Source of the DNA: Spirochaetota bacterium
GTDB lineage: Bacteria; Spirochaetota; Spirochaetia; Treponematales; Rectinemataceae
Assembly: GCA_029265255.1 (NCBI GenBank)
Contig: JAJUJQ010000003.1
Location: 127,016-191,015 of the forward strand
Direction of reading: 5' to 3'
DNA: 64,000 nt
A model generated the notes under the pieces. The model made no database searches. It saw only the letters and a list, made by a program, of their open reading frames with translations, and was not told the DNA's origin. A program made the position numbers and the translations under genes. Shown in pieces: positions 7,726 through 16,525 of this stretch. Each line of letters starts with the position of its first letter. Within the stretch, counting starts at the first letter, position 1.

Positions 7726-8793
7726 TCACTGTTCGAAATGCTCGATGAAATCGCAGACTCCATTGTAAACGGCATCGGCGATTTTTCTCAAGTAAGCAGG
7801 TTGCGACAGGAGCTGCATTTCTATTTTGTTGGTTACAAAACCCATCTCGATGAGAATCGATGGCATTTTGGCATTCCGTACCACAAACCATTCCTCGGCC
7901 CGGATTCCTCGCGGGGGACTGAATTCGCCGATTGTCTGGCCCAGGCGGCGGTATACTTTTTGAGCCAGGATGATGCTTTCGGTAGTGAATTCTTCCTCTA
8001 GCATGGTATTGATGATGGGCGCGAGGTCTTCCCCCTTCTCCTTCGCGGTCTTTTCGTCAACGAGCGTACGTCTAAAATTCGGGTTGAGATACCAGACCTC
8101 ATAACCATTGGTATTCTTGTTGAAGGATGCGTTGGCATGAATTGAAATGAAGATGACCGCTTCGGTTTCGGCGAGTTTTATCGAATTCGCGAGTTCCACA
8201 CGCTCTTCGAGACTCGGATAGCTGTCGTCGGACCTCGTCATGAGAATGTTCCTCTCGGGATATCGAAGCTGCAAGAGTTGCGCCAGACGGAGGCCGACTT
8301 CAAGGTTCAGGTCCTTTTCCTGGAGTCTCATTCCATCAAACTCGCCGATTGCGCCTGGGTCTTTCCCGCCATGTCCTGGGTCTATGACGATTGCCTTGAT
8401 GGTATATCGTGATGAACCGCTGCGCTTTTCCGAGAAAAACTTTCTGATCGCCTCGGCAAATTCCGGCTTGACCGCGATTGTCATTTCCGTTTCGATTGGC
8501 GGGGGCAGCTCCTTTAATAAGGTCCAGTCCAGGAGCACGTAAGGAAAACCTTCGGAAAATCGTACAGTTCTTCCATTTTTTTCCAGTACTCCAGATTTTG
8601 TGAGTGGGTTGTATTCGAACGAGGCACCGATGTCCTTGGCCAAATCCGGAAGAGGGATTTCTGTACTGATATAGGATTCTGCACCGAAAGAGGTGATGAT
8701 ACACCATAGGAAAATCGCGACAAGCAAGGGAATCCTAGTTTCGGGTCGATAGTACAGACTCATCCGTTTCGGCAACGCAATCGCTCCTTGCAT
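7726..8793 (-). CDS. N-acetylmuramoyl-L-alanine amidase (Amidase_3)
   Basis: A zinc amidase that cuts the bond between MurNAc and the stem peptide. After an N-terminal membrane/signal segment (about 21-38) and an N-terminal domain with phosphorylation-unrelated beta structure, the catalytic domain shows IDPGHGGKDPGA (zinc His), LQEKDLNLEV (zinc Glu), ISIHANAS (zinc His) and ILIEMGFVTN (catalytic Glu). The start is uncertain: ATG 8793 gives 355 residues, but a -10-like TATACT ends only 4 nt before it, so ATG 8764 (MSLYYRPE) may be the real start. It is followed by the GerMN gene and diverges from nrdJ. Confidence 0.92.
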   Translation of the reverse strand: MQGAIALPKRMSLYYRPETRIPLLVAIFLWCIITSFGAESYISTEIPLPDLAKDIGASFEYNPLTKSGVLEKNGRTVRFSEGFPYVLLDWTLLKELPPPIETEMTIAVKPEFAEAIRKFFSEKRSGSSRYTIKAIVIDPGHGGKDPGAIGEFDGMRLQEKDLNLEVGLRLAQLLQLRYPERNILMTRSDDSYPSLEERVELANSIKLAETEAVIFISIHANASFNKNTNGYEVWYLNPNFRRTLVDEKTAKEKGEDLAPIINTMLEEEFTTESIILAQKVYRRLGQTIGEFSPPRGIRAEEWFVVRNAKMPSILIEMGFVTNKIEMQLLSQPAYLRKIADAVYNGVCDFIEHFEQ

Positions 8794-8854
8794 CGTCAGT
8801 ATAGCCGCTTTCTTCGAAAAAATGAAGAAAAGCCCTTGCGCCCTCCTCTTTAAT

Positions 8855-8897
8855 GCAGTATATAGAGTATCGAAGCAAATAGCACTATATATTGTGG
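8855..8897 (+). promoter_or_regulatory. NrdR box (8882-8897) with a weaker second copy (8855-8870) upstream of nrdJ
   Basis: 8882-8897 matches 14 of 16 positions of the NrdR consensus as I recall it (ACACWATATATWGTGT). The upstream copy, GCAGTATATAGAGTAT, matches 11 of 16 and starts 27 bp before the good one. NrdR is an ATP-cone zinc-ribbon repressor of ribonucleotide reductase genes. The strong box overlaps the -35 of the proposed nrdJ promoter, as expected for a repressor. No nrdR gene lies in this window. Confidence 0.7.
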
Positions 8898-8920
8898 TGT
8901 ACAGCGGTCCATACTAATAT
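8892..8920 (+). promoter_or_regulatory. nrdJ promoter
   Basis: TTGTGG (8892-8897) is 17 bp from TAATAT (8915-8920). The leader is about 25 nt and ends in GGAGGA (8941-8946), so this gene is leadered. Confidence 0.55.
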
Positions 8921-8950
8921 AGATAGTAGTGAATGATATTGGAGGAATTG

Positions 8951-11900
8951 ATGAAGATTGAACGCTATTTTACGAAAGCGGGAAAAGGGCCCTATGAGGG
9001 CATTCAATGGGAGAAGAGAAAGAGTGAAATACGAAATCCGAATGGAACTGTCGTATTCTCCATGGATTCTGTGATTGTCCCCTCGTTCTGGTCACCTATT
9101 GCGAGCGATATCATCGCGCAGAAATATTTCCGGAAGGCTGGAGTACCCAGAGAGCGTGAGCTTGACTGGATGAACCATGTCCCTCAATCGCAGACGGCCT
9201 TTGGTGGTCCGAGCCCCGTCGAGGGGACCGAACATGACGCCAGGCAGGTGTTTCATCGCTTGGCCTATACCTGGACGCTCTGGGGAAAACAGGCGGGATA
9301 TTTCAATTCAGAGGAAGACGAGAAAGCCTTCTATGACGAGCTCTGCTACATGTTGGCACATCAGATTGCGGCGCCGAACAGTCCGCAGTGGTTCAATACC
9401 GGACTCCATGCAGTGTATGGCATTGAAGGGCCGGCCCAAGGGCATTATTTTGTAGACCCTGATACAAATCAGGTCGTCAAATCAGAATCGGCATATCAGC
9501 GGCCCCAGCCGCACGCGTGTTTCATTCTCGATGTGCAGGATGATCTCGTCAATGAAGGCGGGATCATGGATCTTGTCACCAGAGAAGCCCGCTTGTTCAA
9601 GTATGGTTCAGGCACTGGCTCCAATTTTTCCAAGCTGAGAGCGGCCAATGAACGGCTCTCAGGCGGAGGTGTCTCTTCAGGACTCCTCTCCTTCCTCAAA
9701 ATTGCTGACCGCTCTGCCGCGGCCATCAAGTCGGGCGGGACGACGCGTCGCGCCGCAAAAATGGTGATTCTGGATGCCGACCACCCCGATGTACCGGAAT
9801 TCGTCCGATGGAAAACCGAAGAAGAATACAAAGTTGCCTGCCTAGCAGCGGGCAGCGCCCTGCTCAATCATCATGCACAGCAGATAATCGACGCGATCGA
9901 ACAAATGACAGGTCAAAAAGAGGAAGCATTGCATCCGGATCGAAATCCTGCATTGCTGAAGGCTATTAAAAATGCTCTGAATGCCGGCATTCCTTCTTCT
10001 TGGATACATCAGGTCATCACCTTCTATTCGGAAACTGGTAAATTGCCTTACATGCCGCGCTACACCACAGCATGGGAATCTGAGGCATACAATACCGTTT
10101 CAGGTCAGTCATCCAATAATTCCGTACGGGTCAGCAATGCGTTCATGCACGCGGTGATTGATGATCTGGAGTGGGATCTTATCGCACGTACCACCGGTAG
10201 GCCATTCCGAAAAACAAAAGCACGCGATCTATGGAACGAGATCGCGGAGGCCGCTTGGCTCTGCGCGGATCCCGGGCTCCAGTTCCATACGACGATCAAC
10301 GAATGGCATACCTGTTTGGCAGATGGAGAAATCCGCGCATCCAATCCTTGTTCGGAGTACATGTTTCTCGACGATACCGCATGCAACCTGGCGTCGCTCA
10401 ACCTCATCCCATTCTATAATGAAAAGACGGGGACCTTTGACGACGCTGCATACCGCCATGCCATCCGCCTCTGGACTGTTGTTTTAGAAATCTCTGTGGT
10501 CATGGCTCAGTTCCCATCAAAGGAAATCGCTCGCAAGAGCTATGACTACCGCACGCTCGGGCTTGGCTATGCGAATCTGGGAAGCCTCCTTATGGTCATG
10601 GGTCTTCCATATGATTCAGAAAAAGGTCGCAACCTGGCTGCTGTGCTCACCGCTATCCTCAGCGGGGAAGCCTATGCGCAATCTGCCCGCATGGCTGGAG
10701 AATTCGGCCCCTTTGCTCGCTACAAAGCCAACGCGGATCATATGCTGCGCGTTATCCGAAATCATCGCAGAGCCGCGTACAACGCCCCTGCTTCAGAGTA
10801 CGAAGACCTCACGGTTATTCCCAGAGGAATCGACGCGACGCTCTGCCCTGCCAATCTTGTCGAGGCTGCGCGATCCAGCTGGGACGAAGCCTTGAGTCTT
10901 GGCGAGAAGAATGGCTTTAGGAACGCGCAGGTCACCGCGATCGCGCCTACCGGAACGATAGGACTGCTCATGGATTGTGATACTACCGGTATCGAACCGG
11001 ACTTTGCGCTGGTTAAATTCAAAAAACTCGCTGGAGGGGGCTATTTCAAGATCATTAACAACTCGGTACCACCAGCGCTCCGAGCTCTGGGGTACTCGGA
11101 AGAACAGATCAACGATATCATTGCCTATGCGCTCGGGCATGAGACTCTTAAAAACGCGCCGAACATCTCCTATGAGGCGCTCATCGAAAAAGGCCTGCCA
11201 GAAGAAGCGCTCAATCGCGTCGAAAAGGCGCTCCAAACGGCCATTAATCTGGAAAGTTGTTTTTCGCCACACGTGATCGGCTATGAGACGCTCGCGTCAC
11301 TGGGCATTTCCAAGGAAGAGGCGGATACGCCTGAATTCAGTCTGCTGGCAAGACTCGGATTCAGTTCTGGTGACATTGAAGCGGCCGAGCTATATGCGTG
11401 TGGTACCATGGGGCTCGAAGGAGCCCCGCATCTGAGGGAAGAAGACCTGGCGGTTTTCGATACTGCTACACCATCAGGGAAACGCGGCACCAGAAGTATC
11501 GCGTGGCAGGCACATATCGCCATGATGTCCGCGGTACAACCATTTGTCACGGGCGCCATATCAAAAACGATCAATATGCCCAACAACGTCACGGTCGACG
11601 ACGTGAAGGGTGCCTATATGCTCGCATGGAAATCCATGCTTAAATCGATTGCGCTCTATCGTGATGGTTCCAAGCTCTCACAACCGCTTGCGGCGCTTGC
11701 ACCTGGGTCAGACCTCATTGCCGATTCGATCATGGCCATTCAAATGGGGGCTCTTGATCAGCCCGCCGAAGAGCCGCAAATAAGAGAATCGGTTCAGAAG
11801 CAGACGATTCCATCTCCTGCGATAGAGCCAGAGCTTCCCGGTATGCCATTCGCTCCCCGCGGCGTGCGACGCGTGCTCCCCAACCGACGCCAGGGCTATA

Positions 11901-12538
11901 CCCAAAAGGCAAAGATTGGCGGGCACTCAGTGTTTCTCCGCACGGGAGAGTACGAAGATGGTACGCTCGGCGAGATCTTCCTCGACATGCATAAAGAAGG
12001 CGCGGCGTTCAGAAGTATCCTGAACTCGTTTGCCATCGCGGTTTCTCTTGGGCTTCAATATGGTGTTCCGCTCGAGGAGTATATCGATGCGTTTACATTT
12101 ACGCGGTTCGAGCCGAACGGAATGGTGAGCGGCCACGACTACATCAAAATGGCAACGAGTGTTCTGGACTATATTTTCAGAGATTTGGCTATTTCATATC
12201 TGCATCGCTACGACCTGGGCCAGGTGAAGCCGGAGGATCTTATTTCCACTTCTACCCAGTCTCTTTCCGAAAAGAATTCCGCGTTCGAAAGCGGCAGGAG
12301 AATAAAAAAGGAAAAGCCTCAGGAGTCTTCGAAAGCGCCGGCCGAACCTGGTAGGAAATCGCTTCTCGCTGCTGCTGCACGCCCAGAGAAGCAGGATTCA
12401 TCCATTGCCCTTATCCGCAATGCCCGGCAGAAGGGGTACGAAGGGGATCCTTGCCCTGTATGCGGCAACATGACTCTTGTCAGGAATGGAACATGCCTCA
12501 AATGCGAAACGTGCGGATCGACGACCGGATGTAGTTGA
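8951..12538 (+). CDS. nrdJ: Adenosylcobalamin-dependent (class II) ribonucleotide reductase
   Basis: NrdJ makes deoxyribonucleotides using coenzyme B12 to generate the thiyl radical, with no oxygen requirement. The start is ATG 8951, with GGAGGA four bases upstream; the in-frame ATG 8933 precedes that site. The 1195-residue protein has the first redox cysteine in PHACFILDV, the radical site [11 protein letters not shown] with [10 protein letters not shown], the nucleotide-binding [16 protein letters not shown], and a TSCPD-type C-terminal region. It ends in a zinc-ribbon-like tail with four CxxC/CxC-type cysteines (CPVCGN...CLKCETCG...GCS). The length is normal for the long bacterial NrdJ form. 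Repression by NrdR is likely from the upstream box. Confidence 0.96.
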   Translation: MKIERYFTKAGKGPYEGIQWEKRKSEIRNPNGTVVFSMDSVIVPSFWSPIASDIIAQKYFRKAGVPRERELDWMNHVPQSQTAFGGPSPVEGTEHDARQVFHRLAYTWTLWGKQAGYFNSEEDEKAFYDELCYMLAHQIAAPNSPQWFNTGLHAVYGIEGPAQGHYFVDPDTNQVVKSESAYQRPQPHACFILDVQDDLVNEGGIMDLVTREARLFKYGSGTGSNFSKLRAANERLSGGGVSSGLLSFLKIADRSAAAIKSGGTTRRAAKMVILDADHPDVPEFVRWKTEEEYKVACLAAGSALLNHHAQQIIDAIEQMTGQKEEALHPDRNPALLKAIKNALNAGIPSSWIHQVITFYSETGKLPYMPRYTTAWESEAYNTVSGQSSNNSVRVSNAFMHAVIDDLEWDLIARTTGRPFRKTKARDLWNEIAEAAWLCADPGLQFHTTINEWHTCLADGEIRASNPCSEYMFLDDTACNLASLNLIPFYNEKTGTFDDAAYRHAIRLWTVVLEISVVMAQFPSKEIARKSYDYRTLGLGYANLGSLLMVMGLPYDSEKGRNLAAVLTAILSGEAYAQSARMAGEFGPFARYKANADHMLRVIRNHRRAAYNAPASEYEDLTVIPRGIDATLCPANLVEAARSSWDEALSLGEKNGFRNAQVTAIAPTGTIGLLMDCDTTGIEPDFALVKFKKLAGGGYFKIINNSVPPALRALGYSEEQINDIIAYALGHETLKNAPNISYEALIEKGLPEEALNRVEKALQTAINLESCFSPHVIGYETLASLGISKEEADTPEFSLLARLGFSSGDIEAAELYACGTMGLEGAPHLREEDLAVFDTATPSGKRGTRSIAWQAHIAMMSAVQPFVTGAISKTINMPNNVTVDDVKGAYMLAWKSMLKSIALYRDGSKLSQPLAALAPGSDLIADSIMAIQMGALDQPAEEPQIRESVQKQTIPSPAIEPELPGMPFAPRGVRRVLPNRRQGYTQKAKIGGHSVFLRTGEYEDGTLGEIFLDMHKEGAAFRSILNSFAIAVSLGLQYGVPLEEYIDAFTFTRFEPNGMVSGHDYIKMATSVLDYIFRDLAISYLHRYDLGQVKPEDLISTSTQSLSEKNSAFESGRRIKKEKPQESSKAPAEPGRKSLLAAAARPEKQDSSIALIRNARQKGYEGDPCPVCGNMTLVRNGTCLKCETCGSTTGCS

Positions 12539-12540
12539 AG

Positions 12541-12574
12541 AAAAAGGCTGCTCCGAATGGTTTCGGGGCAGCCT
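12541..12574 (-). terminator. Terminator of the arginine deiminase gene, also after nrdJ
   Basis: A 13-bp stem with one wobble pair joins 12545-12557 to 12562-12574. On the minus strand it runs directly into TTTTT next to the nrdJ stop codon. It probably serves both convergent genes, with the better T-run for the minus strand. Confidence 0.8.
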
Positions 12575-12585
12575 GCGCTATTTTA

Positions 12586-13830
12586 TCAGAGAGGATCTCG
12601 GAGAACCGGCAGGGTCATACATCGAGCCCCTCCCCCGCCCCGCGCCAATTCAATACCATCGAATGCCACAACCAGCCTCTGGTGTCTGTCTGGATCATCC
12701 CTGCCTTCAATGAAATCAGCGGCATTGACGATGTCGAATCCCTTGGCAGCGAGAGCATCGAGCGTATATTTATTACATGAATACATGAGAATCTTGCCTG
12801 GAGCGAACGCGAACGAGTTTGCGCCGGAAAGCCACTGTTCTCTTTCCTGAATGACCGCTCTGGCATCCCCGCAGTAGATTGGCTCCAGATCGATGCCAAC
12901 CTTACGCAAGCCCGAAAAGAGCGAATCTTCCTGGGCGTAGGTAATGGTGCCATCGGGGCTGCAATCGAGCCGATAGACGGGTACTCTGGAGGGGCCTGTG
13001 ATGATCGGTTTAAAGGCAAGCGCGGCATTTCGGTCGATCATGGTAAATGCCATGTCCAGGTGAATCGTCGCTCTCTCCTTGGGTAGATCAACTGCGAAAA
13101 TGGTGACCGATTTTCCTTCCTGCATCGCGAGATTTCTAGCGACCCGGTCGACCGCAAACGCGGTAGTCCTTTCGGATATCCCAATAGCGAGAACATCCGG
13201 AGCAAGCACATGGGTATCGCCACCTTCGATCGTCATAAGGCGATTCCGCTCCTCGGGGCCATCAAAGATAAGTCCCGCGTTACGAAAATCAGGGTGTCTG
13301 CGGAAAATAAAACGAGTGATACATGCCTCGGCCATGCGTACATCGAACGCGAAGGCTGACGAGATAATCCTGGTTCCAACTACCGCCAGACTGTCCCTCA
13401 TGAAATAGGCGTTTGGCAGCGGTCGAGCGATAAACGCGTGGGGTTCAAGGAGACAAGAGAGGCTGCCGGCTGGCGCCTGGATCCCTGTAAGCAGCGCACG
13501 TGCCAGCTCTGGCGCCGGCATTGCCATGAATGTATTGGCAAAAATCGATATTGGATAAAATTTGGCATATTCATCAAGAAATTCGCACCTGTCTCCCTCA
13601 TTCTCAAGGCAATCGGAAAGAAGGTCGATCAACTCATACGTCGCCGCGATCCGCGATAGGAATTGGTGCAGCATTCGATATTCATTCTGTACTGCTTCAA
13701 GCGGGATGATATCGTTATAGAGATCCCTCTCTGCTTCGCGCGGAGTCATGGCCTCAACCTCGGCTCCTGGACTATGGACAATGACTCTCCGGAGCCGTCC
13801 GATCTCGCTATCGATGTGAACCTGCTTCAT
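12586..13830 (-). CDS. arcA: Arginine deiminase
   Basis: Arginine deiminase hydrolyses L-arginine to citrulline and ammonia, the first step of the ADI pathway and a source of acid tolerance and ATP in anaerobes. The 414-residue protein shows family motifs FMRD (in AYFMRDSLAV), RHPDF, MTIEGGDTHVL (EGGD), TIHLDMAFTMID (catalytic His/Asp region), and the nucleophile cysteine in GGGGARCMTLPV close to the C-terminus. The start is ATG 13830; a TTG three codons upstream lies inside the proposed -10 region. No ornithine carbamoyltransferase or carbamate kinase gene adjoins it, so the rest of the pathway must be elsewhere or absent. Confidence 0.95.
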   Translation of the reverse strand: MKQVHIDSEIGRLRRVIVHSPGAEVEAMTPREAERDLYNDIIPLEAVQNEYRMLHQFLSRIAATYELIDLLSDCLENEGDRCEFLDEYAKFYPISIFANTFMAMPAPELARALLTGIQAPAGSLSCLLEPHAFIARPLPNAYFMRDSLAVVGTRIISSAFAFDVRMAEACITRFIFRRHPDFRNAGLIFDGPEERNRLMTIEGGDTHVLAPDVLAIGISERTTAFAVDRVARNLAMQEGKSVTIFAVDLPKERATIHLDMAFTMIDRNAALAFKPIITGPSRVPVYRLDCSPDGTITYAQEDSLFSGLRKVGIDLEPIYCGDARAVIQEREQWLSGANSFAFAPGKILMYSCNKYTLDALAAKGFDIVNAADFIEGRDDPDRHQRLVVAFDGIELARGGGGARCMTLPVLRDPL

Positions 13831-13838
13831 GGGAATCA

Positions 13839-13867
13839 AGTATGACTAAAATTTGAAAAAATGTCTG
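13839..13867 (-). promoter_or_regulatory. arcA promoter, leaderless geometry
   Basis: CAGACA (13862-13867) lies 17 bp from CATACT (13839-13844) on the minus strand, and the -10 box is 8 nt from ATG 13830. Both hexamers are weak matches, and there is no Shine-Dalgarno sequence. Confidence 0.4.
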
Positions 13868-14090
13868 CACGATTTCGTGATGCGAGAGAATTGCATATAA
13901 ATAGAAAAAATCGCCTGCAAATGCCGCTGAAGCCCCCAAATGTGATTATCTATACATCAATATTCATTTTATTCTTTATATTACATAAAATTACATAAAT
14001 ATTCATGTTGACTTTCATTCCAAGATGCGCAACGATAACTACAGCAACATGACAGTAGGAGCAGCAATCGTAAGAATCCCAAGAACAAGG
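13868..14090. other. AT-rich divergent region between arcA and the GTPase gene
   Basis: This stretch has the lowest GC of the window, notably 13938-14010. It contains a near-tandem TTACATAAA repeat (13981-13999) and two AATATTCAT copies (about 40 bp apart). Several -10-like hexamers and a TTGACT at 14008-14013 make it a promoter region for the plus-strand gene, but I cannot choose one start site. No conserved gene is visible in it. Confidence 0.4.
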
Positions 14091-14099
14091 ATGGACCAC

Positions 14100-15431
14100 A
14101 TGGAAAGGAGACGAATCATCATACTTGGCGCGGCCGGCAGAGATTTTCACAATTTCAACACGCGATATCGAAATGATCCGCGATCAGAGGTCGTTGCGTT
14201 TACCGCCACCCAGATCCCTAACATTGAAGGAAGAAAATATCCTTCAGAACTCGCAGGCCCCCTGTATCCCGAAGGAATCCCCATTTTCCCGGAATCCGAC
14301 CTTCCAGCGCTGATCAGGGAACTCCACGCCGATGAATGCGTGTTTGCTTACTCCGATGTGCCCTATGCCCATGTCATGAGGCTTTCCGCGATTGTCAACG
14401 CCGCGGGTGCCTCATTCACCTTGCTAGGGCCGTCAGAAACCCAGATCAAGTCGTCCAAACCAGTGATTGCCGTCTGCGCGGTACGTACTGGATCCGGTAA
14501 AAGCCAGACTTCACGAAAAATCGTGCAAATGCTCATGAAACGTGGTCTGCGCGTCGTGGCAATTCGTCATCCTATGCCCTATGGAGATCTGGTACGCCAG
14601 AAAGTACAGCGTTTTGCCAGCGTAGAAGACCTTGCCGCGCACCGGTGTACCATCGAGGAAATGGAAGAGTACGAGCCTCATATCGCGAGAGGCAATGTCA
14701 TCTATGCCGGCGTAGATTACGAAGCGATTTTAAGAGAGGCGGAAAAAGAGGCGGATATCATTCTATGGGATGGCGGAAATAACGATTTTCCATTCTATGT
14801 GCCCGATCTTCTGATCACAGTCGCAGATCCTCTGCGCGCCGGAAACGAAATTTCGTTTTATCCTGGCGAGGTATGCCTGAGAATGGCCGATGTCGTCGTC
14901 ATCAACAAGATTGATACCGCAAGTCCCGAACAGGTTCAGCTTGTGCGAGAAAATATTATGAGAGTCAATCCCCGCGCGCAGGTTGTCGAAGCGGCCAGCC
15001 CGATATCGGTCGATCGGCCAGAACTCATTCGAGGGAGAAGAGTCCTCTGCATCGAAGATGGGCCGACACTTACTCATGGAATGATGAAATTTGGCGCGGG
15101 CGTTGTTGCCGCCCACAAATTCCAGGCTGCTGAAATCGTTGACCCAAGACCCTTTGTCACTGGAGAACTGGCAAAAACATTCCAGAAATATCCAGAAATT
15201 GGCACATTATTGCCTGCGATGGGATACAGTGAAGCTCAGATTCGTGATCTCGAGGAGACCATCAACCGCAGCGCGTGCGACACGGTCATCGTCGCGACTC
15301 CTATTGATCTCAATCGCATTTTGAACATCAAGAAGCCTAGCGTCCGTGTCACCTATGAACTGCAGGAAATTGGCAAACCTGATCTCGAGGATGTCCTGAA
15401 CGCTTTCTTGGGGTCGAGGAAAACGCGATGA
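14100..15431 (+). CDS. Cyclic 2,3-diphosphoglycerate synthetase-like P-loop GTPase (COG2403 type)
   Basis: A 443-residue protein. The N-terminus (IIILGAAGRDFHNFN, then TATQIPNIEGRKYP) is a Rossmann-like domain typical of the family. A P-loop domain follows from about residue 145: VRTGSGKSQT, a GG(N) loop (LWDGGNNDFPF), VADPLRAG and the NKID specificity motif. The founding relative makes cyclic 2,3-diphosphoglycerate in methanogens, but bacterial members are mostly uncharacterised GTPases, so the reaction here is uncertain. The start at 14100 fits the family N-terminus and has AAGGA eight bases upstream; in-frame ATGs at 14025, 14049 and 14091 are alternatives. It is divergent from arcA. Confidence 0.8.
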   Translation: MERRRIIILGAAGRDFHNFNTRYRNDPRSEVVAFTATQIPNIEGRKYPSELAGPLYPEGIPIFPESDLPALIRELHADECVFAYSDVPYAHVMRLSAIVNAAGASFTLLGPSETQIKSSKPVIAVCAVRTGSGKSQTSRKIVQMLMKRGLRVVAIRHPMPYGDLVRQKVQRFASVEDLAAHRCTIEEMEEYEPHIARGNVIYAGVDYEAILREAEKEADIILWDGGNNDFPFYVPDLLITVADPLRAGNEISFYPGEVCLRMADVVVINKIDTASPEQVQLVRENIMRVNPRAQVVEAASPISVDRPELIRGRRVLCIEDGPTLTHGMMKFGAGVVAAHKFQAAEIVDPRPFVTGELAKTFQKYPEIGTLLPAMGYSEAQIRDLEETINRSACDTVIVATPIDLNRILNIKKPSVRVTYELQEIGKPDLEDVLNAFLGSRKTR

Positions 15432-15461
15432 TGCGCGGCTTTGGCCTGAGATGCTGAAAAT

Positions 15462-15493
15462 AAAAATGGCTGCCATCGATGGCAGCCATTTTT
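15462..15493. terminator. Bidirectional rho-independent terminator
   Basis: A perfect 13-bp inverted repeat (AAAAATGGCTGCC and its complement) around the 6-nt centre ATCGAT gives a hairpin with A-run and T-run on the two sides. It ends both the GTPase gene (+) and the ferredoxin gene (-). Confidence 0.92.
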
Positions 15494-15509
15494 GTTGTGA
15501 GATCAGGTC

Positions 15510-15680
15510 TTAGCCGGCAATGATCGCCTCTACAGGGCACACAGCGGCGCACGCACCGCAGTCGATGCAAACATCTGGATCGATCCAGCGGGCATTGTTC
15601 TTTTCGCTGATTGCGGAAGTGGGACATTCGCTCTCGCAGGCACCGCAGTTGGTGCATTTATCGGTTACTTTGTATGCCAT
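15510..15680 (-). CDS. 2[4Fe-4S] ferredoxin
   Basis: A 56-residue protein with two clostridial-type cluster motifs: CTNCGACESECP at 9-20 and CIDCGACAAVCP at 38-49, separated by a short linker. It carries low-potential electrons in the cytoplasm. A strong AAGGAG stands 8 bp before ATG 15680. It has its own extended -10 promoter and a bidirectional terminator 16 bp after the stop, so it is monocistronic. It is the obvious candidate electron donor for the ferredoxin-thioredoxin reductase at 2681-3013; that link is inference. The gene is very short and easily missed. Confidence 0.96.
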   Translation of the reverse strand: MAYKVTDKCTNCGACESECPTSAISEKNNARWIDPDVCIDCGACAAVCPVEAIIAG

Positions 15681-15737
15681 CTAAAAGCTCCTTCCTTGAC
15701 AATGAATTGCGCTGGTGGACTGAACCAATGCGAAATT

Positions 15738-15767
15738 ATTATACCATACTATGAGAAAATTCAGCAA
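15738..15767 (-). promoter_or_regulatory. Ferredoxin promoter
   Basis: On the minus strand TTGCTG (15762-15767) is 18 bp from a perfect TATAAT (15738-15743), with an extended -10 TGG in front. The -35 overlaps the 3' end of pgeF. A leader of about 50 nt ends in AAGGAG. Confidence 0.65.
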
Positions 15768-16525
15768 GGTGCGGATGAGGCAATTCCCTGGGGAGCACAG
15801 ATGAGTGCGAGCATTCGCGTAAAATACGCGGCCCCTTGGCGTCGATAGCTGCCAAATTGATCATTGCAGCAGGTACAGATTTCAATGTTTGCGACGTTGG
15901 TGATGCCAAGACGTTTTGCCAGGCCAAGGTTGGCAGCCCTCAAATCCAGAGAAAAGGTGCTGCCAGGTTCTTGCCTTGCTTTTATCGCCTGCGGTCCGAA
16001 TTCGTTCGAAAATTGCATCGCACGCTGTAGATCGACTTGGTAGCAGCATGCGCCGATGGCTGGCCCCAGAATAAGGTGTATATTGTCGGGCGTGCAGCCG
16101 TAGTTCCTTTCCATTTCGTGTACTGCCACCGCAAGAATACCTGTGCCTTTCCAGCCCGAGTGCAAAATCCCAAATGCGCCGCAATGTCTGCAGAAAATCC
16201 AGATCGGCATGCAATCAGCAACCGTAACGCTTGGTACGAGACGAGGGTTCCGTGTCACAATTCCGTCAAATCCTGAAGTGTTGTGTGCAACCAAGGCAGC
16301 TAATTCTTCATGGCTCTCAATGAAAGCCACATTGCGGCCATGCTTGAGTTCAATCCCTGCAAGGCGTTCTGGTTCAATAGAGAGGCTCGTAAGGAAGGAA
16401 CGCCGCGTATCCGATTCAAAAACTGGCGAGAACTTCATGTCCCCCGCATTCCTGAGGCTCATGATAGCTCTTGGTGCGTTTTCATCAGCAAGATTGAAGC
16501 GGAATTCCATGTATGTCTGATTCAT
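15761..16525 (-). CDS. pgeF: Peptidoglycan editing factor PgeF / purine nucleoside phosphorylase (YfiH, DUF152)
   Basis: A 254-residue YfiH-family protein. Family members act on purine nucleosides and are required for correct incorporation of L-Ala into peptidoglycan precursors in E. coli. The copper/zinc-site motifs are visible: VTVADCMPIWIF, GILHSGWKGTG and LGPAIGACCYQV, plus DLRAANLGLAKRLGI. It is the last gene of an operon with two ABC exporter subunits and an RluA-type synthase; its start overlaps the RluA stop by ATGA. The pairing of YfiH with an RluA-family gene is also seen in enterobacteria (rluD-yfiH). Confidence 0.92.
   Translation of the reverse strand: MNQTYMEFRFNLADENAPRAIMSLRNAGDMKFSPVFESDTRRSFLTSLSIEPERLAGIELKHGRNVAFIESHEELAALVAHNTSGFDGIVTRNPRLVPSVTVADCMPIWIFCRHCGAFGILHSGWKGTGILAVAVHEMERNYGCTPDNIHLILGPAIGACCYQVDLQRAMQFSNEFGPQAIKARQEPGSTFSLDLRAANLGLAKRLGITNVANIEICTCCNDQFGSYRRQGAAYFTRMLALICAPQGIASSAPC

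Noticed and set aside
8794..8950. Cobalamin riboswitch before the B12-dependent nrdJ
   Set aside because: The gap is only 157 bp, most of it promoter and NrdR sites, and I see no B12-box-like sequence.
8951..12538. Intein in the long NrdJ
   Set aside because: The 1195-residue length is normal for TSCPD-type NrdJ, and no intein splice-junction or endonuclease motifs were seen.
13930..14024. ArgR-type ARG boxes near arcA
   Set aside because: ATTCA half-sites occur but as direct repeats in an AT-rich tract, not as the inverted TGAAT-ATTCA pair.
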